Shown one piece after another: positions 6,550 through 12,009 of a stretch of 20,041 nt of DNA; the stretch's first letter is position 1; each line of letters opens with the position of its first letter. Made by a program: the position numbers and the translations under genes. Source of the stretch: an uncultured Oscillibacter sp. (GTDB lineage: Bacteria > Bacillota > Clostridia > Oscillospirales > Oscillospiraceae). The stretch lies in assembly GCF_910579365.1 (NCBI RefSeq), contig NZ_CAJTUX010000052.1:1-20041 (forward strand), in the 5' to 3' direction. The notes beneath the pieces are model-generated. The model ran no database searches. It saw only the letters and a program-made list of their open reading frames with translations, and was not told where the DNA came from.

Positions 6550-7413
6550 ATGCCCACTCCCCGTGCCGCCGTTATCCACGATCTCTCCGGCTTTGGCCGC
6601 TGCTCCCTCACGGAGGTCATCCCCATTCTCTCCGTCATGGGCGTGCAGTGCTGCCCGTTGCCCACCGCCTTTCTCTCCACCCACACCGGGGGCTTCACCG
6701 GCTTCACCTTTCTGGACATGACCGAGGAGCTTCCCAAAGCCGCCCGGCACTGGAAGTCCCTGGGTCTTCACTTCCAGGCCATCTACAGCGGCTTTCTGGG
6801 CAGTGAGGAGCAGATCGGCATCGTGGCGGATTTCATCCGCACCTTCCGGACTCCCGGCACCCTGGTGGTGGTGGACCCGGTCATGGGGGACGACGGACGG
6901 GCTTACCAGACCTACACCCCCGCCATGTGCGCAGGAATGGAGCGCCTTGCCGCCCTGGCGGACGTCATCACCCCCAACCTGACGGAGGCCGCCTTCCTCC
7001 TGGGCCGGGACTATGGGGACCTTTTGGACGGGGGCCGGGCTCTTCACGACGAGGCCGCCCTGCGGGAACTGGCGGAGGCCCTGAGCCTGGGGGGGAAGCG
7101 CTCCGTGGCTCTCACCGGGGCGGCCCTGTCCCCCGGACAAACCGGGGCCATGTGCTTTGACGCCCGGACCGGAAGGGCGGAGGCTGTCCAGACCACGTTC
7201 GTGGCCCACCCCCTCCACGGCACCGGGGACATCTTCGCCAGCGTTCTCACCGGGGGGCTGATGCGGGGGGACTCCCTCTGCCGCGCCGCCGCCCTGGCAG
7301 TGGACTTCATCCACGCCTGCGCCGTGCGGACAGTGGACCAGGGCCTCTCTCTCCAGGAGGGCGTGGACTTCGAGCCGCTGCTGGGAAATCTGCTTCCCCG
7401 GCGGGAGGGCTGA
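6550..7413 (+). CDS. Pyridoxamine/pyridoxal kinase (ribokinase-fold)
   Basis: A cytoplasmic protein of 287 residues that phosphorylates pyridoxal, pyridoxamine or pyridoxine with ATP in the vitamin B6 salvage pathway. It shows AVIHDLSGFGRCSLTEVIPIL at the start, LPTAFLSTHTGGF, VVVDPVMGDDGRAY (~107-119), ITPNLTEAAFLLG (~140-152) and the ATP/anion-hole motif GTGDIFASVLTGG with the catalytic Asp D227. These are the marks of the PdxK/PdxY/ThiD group, and the N-terminus and length favour PdxY-like pyridoxamine kinase. The ATG at 6550 has AGAGGA 8 bases upstream and a good promoter before it; the open frame continues farther upstream but passes through the tRNA region and is not coding there. The gene is monocistronic, with a shared bidirectional terminator at 7470-7505. 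Confidence 0.94.
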   Translation: MPTPRAAVIHDLSGFGRCSLTEVIPILSVMGVQCCPLPTAFLSTHTGGFTGFTFLDMTEELPKAARHWKSLGLHFQAIYSGFLGSEEQIGIVADFIRTFRTPGTLVVVDPVMGDDGRAYQTYTPAMCAGMERLAALADVITPNLTEAAFLLGRDYGDLLDGGRALHDEAALRELAEALSLGGKRSVALTGAALSPGQTGAMCFDARTGRAEAVQTTFVAHPLHGTGDIFASVLTGGLMRGDSLCRAAALAVDFIHACAVRTVDQGLSLQEGVDFEPLLGNLLPRREG

Positions 7414-7469
7414 GTTCACCCGCCGCCCCCACCCAAGAGACCGCCTTCCCCCCGGCGGCGGACCCGCGC

Positions 7470-7505
7470 AAAAAAGGCGCTCAGAGCCATGCTCTGAGCG
7501 CCTTT
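7470..7505. terminator. Bidirectional terminator between convergent genes
   Basis: GGCGCTCAGAGC (7476-7487) and GCTCTGAGCGCC (7491-7502) form a perfect 12-bp stem with loop CAT. It is flanked by six A on the left and TTT on the right, so it can stop both the pyridoxamine kinase (+) and the nucleotidase (-); the leftward T6 tail is the stronger. Confidence 0.92.
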
Positions 7506-7526
7506 CGTATGCCGGAAAAGGTCCGC

Positions 7527-9398
7527 TTACGCCGCGGGGATCACCAGAACCTGACCCACGCTCAGGTCGTTGGGGTTCTTGATGACGTCCTTGTTGGCGT
7601 TGTAGATCACCTGCCACTGACGGCCGGTGCCATAGGCCTTCTGGGCAATGCTCCACAGGCAGTCGCCGGACTTGACGACATAGTCGCCCTCAGCGGCGGG
7701 AGCGGGGACAGGAGCGGGCTCGGGAGCGGGAACGGGCTCCGGAGCGGGCTCGGGAACCGGCTCGGGAGCGGGGGCGGGCTCCTCAGCGGGGGCGGGCTCC
7801 TCAGCGGGGGCGGCCGTGAGAACGGTGATGCGGCCCGCAGGCTCGCCATAGGCGGCGGTGGTGACGGTGCCGTTCAGCGCCTCTTTGATGTAGTCCATCA
7901 GGACCTCATCCATGGGGATGCCCAGATCATAGTTGGCGGAGGCGGCGGCAAAGGCGTAGTAGGTGTCGCCGCCGGCGGCCATGAAGTCGTTGGTGGCAAT
8001 GGAATAGGTGGCCTTCTCGTCAAAGGCCTTGCCGCCCACGGTGGCGATGCTCACGCGGTTGATGGAGGCGGGCTTGTGATAGGTGGAACCGGGATACAGG
8101 TCGCCCTCGGCGAATTCCTTGGCGGTGTCCACGGTGAACTCAATGCCGCTGACCTGGGGGAAGCCGCCCACGGCGGTGGGGGTGCAGTAGGTGGAGGCTT
8201 CCAGGGCCTCCAGCAGCTCGCTGCCGGTGACCTTGACAATGTTCAGGGTGTTGCCGAAGGGCAGGACGGTGTTGACATCCTTCTTGGTGATGTCCCCGGC
8301 CTCAATGGCGGCACGGATGCCGCCGCCGTTGGTGACGGCCGCGTCCACAGTCTCGCCATTCTTCTCCGCGCCCCAAACCAAAGCGTCGGTAATCAGGTCG
8401 CCCAGGTTGGTCTCCTCGGTGCGGTTGCCGGGGTCCCGCTCGCCGTTGAGGAGGGTCTCGGTCTTGGCAAAAGCGGCGCCGTAATCGTCGTCGATCTGCT
8501 TCTGGATGGCGGCGGCCCGGGCGGCGATGGCCTCGTCCCCGGCCAGGCCCTCGGTGGCCACGTTCTCCATGGTAATGGCGCCCTCGGCGTCGATGGTCAC
8601 CACGCCGATGTTGGCCAGCTTCGTGCCGGTGGAGGTGATGGGCTTGTCGCCGGCGGCCGCCTTGACCTCCTCCAGAGTGGAGTGGGAGTGGCCGTCGATG
8701 AAGACGTCGATGCCCTCCACCTTCTCCATCAGGTCGATGGAGCGGTTGCCGGTGGACTCGTCGTCAATGCCCAGGTGGCCCAGGCACACGATGTAATCGC
8801 AGCCCTCGGCCTCCAGGGCCTTCACCTCAGCCTCTGCGATGGCAAACATCTCCGCGCCGGCGGGGAAGGTCACGCCCTGAATCTTGGCGGGGTGAGCCTT
8901 GGTGGCGGTCTCGGGAGTGCTCAGGCCGAAGACGCCGATCTTCTTTCCGCCCTCGGCGGTGAAGATGGTGTGAGGATTGTCCGCCTTGCCGTTCACCAGC
9001 ACGTTGGCAGCCACCACAGGGAACTTGGCGTCCTTGGTGATCTCCTGGAAGTTGGCGTAGCCATAGTCGAACTCGTGGTTGCCGATGGTGGCGGCGTCAT
9101 AGCCCGCCATATTCATCAGCTCCACGGCGGTCTTGCCCTGGCTGACGCTGACGGTGGGATCGCCCTGGATGAAATCGCCGGCGTCCAGCAGCAGGGTGTA
9201 GGCGCCCTTGGCCTGGTATTCGGCCTTCAGCGCGGCCACCTTGGCGTACCCGGCGATGCCGCCGTGGACGTCGTTGGTGTGGAGAATGACGATGGAGCCC
9301 TCCAGGCTCTCGTCCTCCCCCTCGGCGCTGGCGGTGACGGCCAGGGAGAACATCATCGCAAGAGCCAGCAGCAGGGACAGGATTTTCTTAGTCTGCAT
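7527..9398 (-). CDS. Secreted 5'-nucleotidase / metallophosphatase with C-terminal LysM domain
   Basis: The protein has 623 residues from the ATG at 9398, preceded by GAGGAGG; a longer frame upstream is rejected because the signal peptide MQTKKILSLLLALAMMF...ASA starts here. A calcineurin-like metallophosphatase domain follows (~35-260): HTNDVHGGI, LDAGDFIQGDP, TIGNHEFDYG, CLGHLG and FIDGHSHS supply the metal ligands. The 5'-nucleotidase C-terminal domain is at ~290-520, with NLGDLITDAL, TNGGGIRA and NDFMAAGGD. A Pro/Ala/Glu-rich linker of about 40 residues and one LysM domain (YVVKSGDCLWSIAQKAYGTG, last ~50 residues) end the protein. It should act outside the cell, bound to peptidoglycan by LysM, releasing phosphate and nucleosides from nucleotides. 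It diverges from the hydantoinase gene, which fits nucleotide and base scavenging. Confidence 0.95.
   Translation of the reverse strand: MQTKKILSLLLALAMMFSLAVTASAEGEDESLEGSIVILHTNDVHGGIAGYAKVAALKAEYQAKGAYTLLLDAGDFIQGDPTVSVSQGKTAVELMNMAGYDAATIGNHEFDYGYANFQEITKDAKFPVVAANVLVNGKADNPHTIFTAEGGKKIGVFGLSTPETATKAHPAKIQGVTFPAGAEMFAIAEAEVKALEAEGCDYIVCLGHLGIDDESTGNRSIDLMEKVEGIDVFIDGHSHSTLEEVKAAAGDKPITSTGTKLANIGVVTIDAEGAITMENVATEGLAGDEAIAARAAAIQKQIDDDYGAAFAKTETLLNGERDPGNRTEETNLGDLITDALVWGAEKNGETVDAAVTNGGGIRAAIEAGDITKKDVNTVLPFGNTLNIVKVTGSELLEALEASTYCTPTAVGGFPQVSGIEFTVDTAKEFAEGDLYPGSTYHKPASINRVSIATVGGKAFDEKATYSIATNDFMAAGGDTYYAFAAASANYDLGIPMDEVLMDYIKEALNGTVTTAAYGEPAGRITVLTAAPAEEPAPAEEPAPAPEPVPEPAPEPVPAPEPAPVPAPAAEGDYVVKSGDCLWSIAQKAYGTGRQWQVIYNANKDVIKNPNDLSVGQVLVIPAA
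7683..7809 (-). repeat. GC-rich degenerate repeat coding for the Pro/Ala/Glu linker
   Basis: Short units such as GGAGCGGGCTC and GGGGGCGGGCTCCTCAGC recur. They encode EPAP, EPVP and EEPAP repeats between the catalytic region and the LysM domain of the nucleotidase. Such spacers reach across the cell wall and tend to vary in length between strains. Confidence 0.85.
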
Positions 9399-9452
9399 TC
9401 TTTTACCTCCTCTTTCTTCTGGGGCGGACGGACGTCCGCGTGTCCTGATGCC

Positions 9453-9506
9453 ATTATAACACATATTTTCCAAATAGAAAGCGCAAAGTTTTCCCATTTG
9501 GGAAAA
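9453..9506 (-). promoter_or_regulatory. Promoter and palindromic site upstream of the nucleotidase
   Basis: On the minus strand TATAAT (9453-9458) is preceded by TGT, an extended -10; the -35 is poor. An 18-bp perfect inverted repeat TTTTCCCATTTGGGAAAA lies just upstream at 9489-9506 and could bind a regulator of this gene or of the divergent hydantoinase. The leader also has a small stem GCGGAC/GTCCGC at 9424-9439. Confidence 0.6.
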
Positions 9507-9511
9507 AATTT

Positions 9512-9547
9512 TTGCCACAACGGTCCAAGCTGTGCTATACTATAGCA
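9512..9547 (+). promoter_or_regulatory. Promoter of the dihydropyrimidinase gene with overlapping palindrome
   Basis: TTGCCA (9512-9517), an 18-base spacer and TATACT (9536-9541). The -10 lies inside the perfect 15-bp palindrome TGCTATACTATAGCA (9533-9547). A leader of about 155 bases follows before the start codon. In it CGGGCGG (9583-9589) pairs with CCGCCCG (9621-9627) around an inner GCAG/CTGC; I recognise no riboswitch class there. Confidence 0.6.
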
Positions 9548-9702
9548 AACTCCAGAAATCTCGACAGCAGCGGAGGCGGATACGGGCGGTGCAGAGCGGG
9601 AAGGAAGACGCGGCTGCGCGCCGCCCGCATCTGCCGGACGGCGGTTGATATTTTGGAAGTTCGCGACAGGTCCATCCATCATTTTGAAACGGAGGAACAC
9701 AT

Positions 9703-11079
9703 ATGCGCACACTGTTCAAGGGCGGCTCCGTGGTCTCCGGCAAGGGCGTCCGGCGGGCCGACCTGCTCATGGAGGGGGAGAAGGTCGTCTCCCTGGGCCG
9801 TGGACTGAAGGCGGAGGCGGACCGCGTGCTGGACGTCACCGGCTGCGTCCTCTTCCCCGGCTTCATCGACGCCCACACGCATTTTGATCTGGAGGTGGCC
9901 GGCACCGTCACCGCCGACGGCTTCGCCTCCGGCAGCCGGGCGGCCCTGCGGGGGGGCACCACCACCATCATCGACTTCGCCTGCCCCAACAAAGGGGAGT
10001 CCCTGGCCGCCGGGCTGGAGCGCTGGCGGGAGAAGGCCGAAGGGAAGACCTTCTGCGACTACGGCTTCCATATGACCATTGACGACTGGAACGAGGGCAT
10101 CCGCCGGGAGCTGCCGGAGATGTTCGCCCAGGGCATTTCCTCCTTCAAAATGTATATGACCTACCCTGCCATGCTGCTGGGGGACCGGGACCTCTACTGG
10201 GCGCTGAAGGAGCTGAAGACCCTGGGGGGCGTCTGCGGCGTCCACTGCGAAAACGCCGGGGTCATCGACGGCATGATCGCCGAGAAAAAGGCCGCCGGGG
10301 AACTCTCCCCCGCCAGCCACCCCGCCACCCGTCCGCCCTATCTGGAGGCGGAGGCCGTGGCCCGTCTTCTCCGGGTCGCCCAGGCGGCGGAGGCCCCCGT
10401 CATCATCGTCCACCTCACCAACGGCGAGGCGCTGGACGAGGTTCTCCGGGCCCGGAAGCGGGGCCAGACCGTCTATGTGGAAACCTGCCCCCATTATCTG
10501 ACCCTGGACGAGAGTCTTTACCACCAGGACGCCTTCACCGACGCCGCCCGGTACGTCTGCGCTCCGCCCCTGCGGAACAAGCGGGAACAGGACGTGCTGT
10601 GGAAGGCCCTCCGCCGGGGGGATATCCAGACCGTGTCCACGGATCACTGCTCCTTCACGCTGGAGCAGAAGGCCATGGGCCGGGAGGACTTCACCAAGAT
10701 TCCCGGCGGCCTCCCCGGCGTGGAGACCCGGGGAGAGCTGATGTGGTCCTGCGGCGTGGCCAAGCGGAAGATCAGCGTGGCCCAGATGTGCCGCCTCCTC
10801 AGCGAGAACCCGGCCAAGCTCTACGGTCTCTTCCCCCGGAAGGGAATCCTTCAGCCCGGGAGCGACGCGGACATCGTGGTCTACGACCCCAGCGGCGGCC
10901 ATGTCATCCAGGCGGAGGACTGCATCTCCGCCGCCGGCTACACGCCCTTTGAGGGCTTCGCCACAGACGGCGGCATCCGGCAGGTGTGGCTCCGGGGCAG
11001 GCTGGCCGCGGAGAACGGAAACGTGCTGGTCTCCGCCCCCGAGGGCAAGTACATGGCCCGGGGGAAATGTATGCTGTAG
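9703..11079 (+). CDS. hydA: Dihydropyrimidinase / D-hydantoinase
   Basis: The protein has 458 residues, the usual length. It is a cyclic amidohydrolase that opens the ring of dihydropyrimidines or 5-substituted hydantoins in the cytoplasm. Metal ligands are visible: DAHTHFD (~58-64, two His), the lysine that is carboxylated in SSFKMYMTYPAM (~K147), GVHCENA (His ~180), VIIVHLTN (His ~236) and STDHCSF (Asp ~313). VCAPPLR and ENPAKLYGLFPRKG are also typical of the family. The Asn that usually contacts the substrate is expected just after the STDHC region. The start at 9703 has GGAGG 7 bases upstream. It stands alone; no dihydropyrimidine dehydrogenase or beta-ureidopropionase is in the window, so whether the natural substrate is a pyrimidine or a hydantoin is open. 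Confidence 0.93.
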   Translation: MRTLFKGGSVVSGKGVRRADLLMEGEKVVSLGRGLKAEADRVLDVTGCVLFPGFIDAHTHFDLEVAGTVTADGFASGSRAALRGGTTTIIDFACPNKGESLAAGLERWREKAEGKTFCDYGFHMTIDDWNEGIRRELPEMFAQGISSFKMYMTYPAMLLGDRDLYWALKELKTLGGVCGVHCENAGVIDGMIAEKKAAGELSPASHPATRPPYLEAEAVARLLRVAQAAEAPVIIVHLTNGEALDEVLRARKRGQTVYVETCPHYLTLDESLYHQDAFTDAARYVCAPPLRNKREQDVLWKALRRGDIQTVSTDHCSFTLEQKAMGREDFTKIPGGLPGVETRGELMWSCGVAKRKISVAQMCRLLSENPAKLYGLFPRKGILQPGSDADIVVYDPSGGHVIQAEDCISAAGYTPFEGFATDGGIRQVWLRGRLAAENGNVLVSAPEGKYMARGKCML

Positions 11080-11123
11080 TTCCTGTTCTTGAGAGAAAAG
11101 GTTTGAAAAACTTCTGATTAAAC

Positions 11124-11233
11124 ACGAGAGGAACCCCTCCCGGGTTCCTCTCGTAACTCTCTTCCTTCCCGTTGCGTCAGTCTTCCGCGTTTTTTGACAC
11201 GCTGAGCGGCGGACCCTCCTGGGCCCGCCGCTC
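11124..11233. repeat. Dispersed 77-bp repeat, copy A, with two hairpins (intergenic)
   Basis: Bases 11130-11206 match 15598-15674 without gaps at 71 of 77 positions; all six differences are transitions. The unit starts in a hairpin (ACGAGAGGAACCC 11124-11136 with GGGTTCCTCTCGT 11142-11154), passes a pyrimidine-rich stretch and TTTTTT (11190-11195), and ends at GACACGCTGAG. A second hairpin follows, 11204-11215 with 11222-11233, whose sequence differs from copy B. It lies between convergent hydA and the DUF4330 gene and probably ends transcription from both sides. Confidence 0.9.
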
Positions 11234-11251
11234 TCTGTTGTTCAGGGTTAT

Positions 11252-11404
11252 TCAGGAAAGGGGCTCCCACTCCCCATCTGCCAGCTCGTAGATGGGGACG
11301 CGCATCTTCTTTGCGGCGCCGTCCAGCGCCGGCAAACCGAGAACCGCCAGCACCCTTCTCGTCCTCCAGGTTTCAAACCATGGTTTCCTGCCAGGCAGGT
11401 CCTG
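11252..11404 (-). other. 50 open codons directly after the DUF4330 stop; possible small ORF or gene remnant
   Basis: On the minus strand the frame of the DUF4330 gene stays open for 50 codons after its TGA, ending at a TGA at 11252-11254. Within it a GTG at 11353 has GGAGGA upstream and would give 33 residues ending RVPIYELADGEWEPLS. The end looks protein-like, but I recognise no family. It may be a remnant, a small protein or chance. The stretch just after the stop also holds adjoining inverted repeats: CCTGCCAGGCAGG (11387-11399), AAACCATGGTTT (11375-11386) and GGTTTCAAACC (11369-11379). Confidence 0.35.
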
Positions 11405-11890
11405 TCACTCGCCCCACCGGACGTCCACCACAGTGCCGTTCTGGAACTCCACGGTCTCACTCTTCATAATGTAGTCGGTCTTCCCGATGCGGACCTCCTG
11501 CTCCCCCACCTTGGTGGTCATGACCTCCTCCTTGGGCACAGTGGCGGTGCAGGTGAAATAGAGGTTCACATGGTCCGGGTCCTCATACCACTGCCCGTCG
11601 GGGCCCAGGACCAGCCAGGGGGTCATCTCCACGGACTCGATCCGTCCGTTCAGCCGGGCCCCGGAGGCCATCAGCGGGGAGGGCAGGTTCTCCTTTGAAT
11701 TCTCGTACAGCTCCGTGGCCACATTCTGGACCCGCACCACGTAGGTAATCTCCGTCGTGGGCACCTCAATGCTGCCGCCCCGGTTCAGAAGCCGCGCGGC
11801 GGCGTAAACCGCCACGGCCAGAATCAGGATTACGGCGACGATGTCGATGATGTTGAACTTTCCAATGCGAAACGCGTTCTTCTGTTCCAT
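11405..11890 (-). CDS. DUF4330-domain protein, single membrane anchor
   Basis: The protein has 161 residues. The short N-terminus MEQKNAFRIGKFNIIDI is followed by one membrane helix (VAVILILAVAVYAAARLL, ~18-35) and an extracytoplasmic beta-rich domain. The domain contains EITYVVRVQNVATELYE, GARLNGRIESVEMTPW and GEQEVRIGKTDYIMKSETVEFQNGTVVDVRW. This layout matches the DUF4330 family of Bacillota, whose role is unknown. The ATG at 11890 is preceded by GGAGGT. It is transcribed divergently from the glycosyltransferase-CsaB gene out of a shared promoter region, so a role in the cell envelope or surface polysaccharide is plausible but only inferred from position. Confidence 0.88.
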   Translation of the reverse strand: MEQKNAFRIGKFNIIDIVAVILILAVAVYAAARLLNRGGSIEVPTTEITYVVRVQNVATELYENSKENLPSPLMASGARLNGRIESVEMTPWLVLGPDGQWYEDPDHVNLYFTCTATVPKEEVMTTKVGEQEVRIGKTDYIMKSETVEFQNGTVVDVRWGE

Positions 11891-11948
11891 GCTTGACCTC
11901 CGTAAGCGGGCGCTTCCCGCCGTCTCGTTTGTAATGAATGCGGCCTTA

Positions 11949-11996
11949 TGGACAAGGCACGAAAAATATTATATAATACGTTTCACAAAATCACAA
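11949..11996. promoter_or_regulatory. Overlapping divergent promoters sharing a palindromic -10
   Basis: Plus strand: TGGACA (11949-11954), 17 bases, TATAAT (11972-11977), serving the glycosyltransferase-CsaB gene. Minus strand: TTGTGA (11996-11991), 17 bases, TATAAT (11973-11968), serving the DUF4330 gene. Both -10 boxes are halves of the perfect palindrome TATTATATAATA (11967-11978). GCCTT/AAGGC (11943-11958) overlaps the plus -35. Confidence 0.75.
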
Positions 11997-12009
11997 GGGG
12001 ATTTTTACT

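Noticed and set aside
9396..9518. An N-terminal extension of the nucleotidase to 9518
   Set aside because: It would bury the signal peptide 40 residues inside, cross the promoter, and lack a ribosome site; ATG 9398 has a strong one.
7509..9545. A 678-codon rightward open frame antisense to the nucleotidase
   Set aside because: Its Gly/Val/Leu/His-rich sequence is the usual product of the reverse strand of a GC-rich gene. The leftward frame has a signal peptide, catalytic motifs, LysM and a ribosome site.
9679..10902. A 407-codon leftward open frame antisense to the hydantoinase
   Set aside because: No recognisable motifs and shadow-type composition; the forward strand is a clear hydantoinase.
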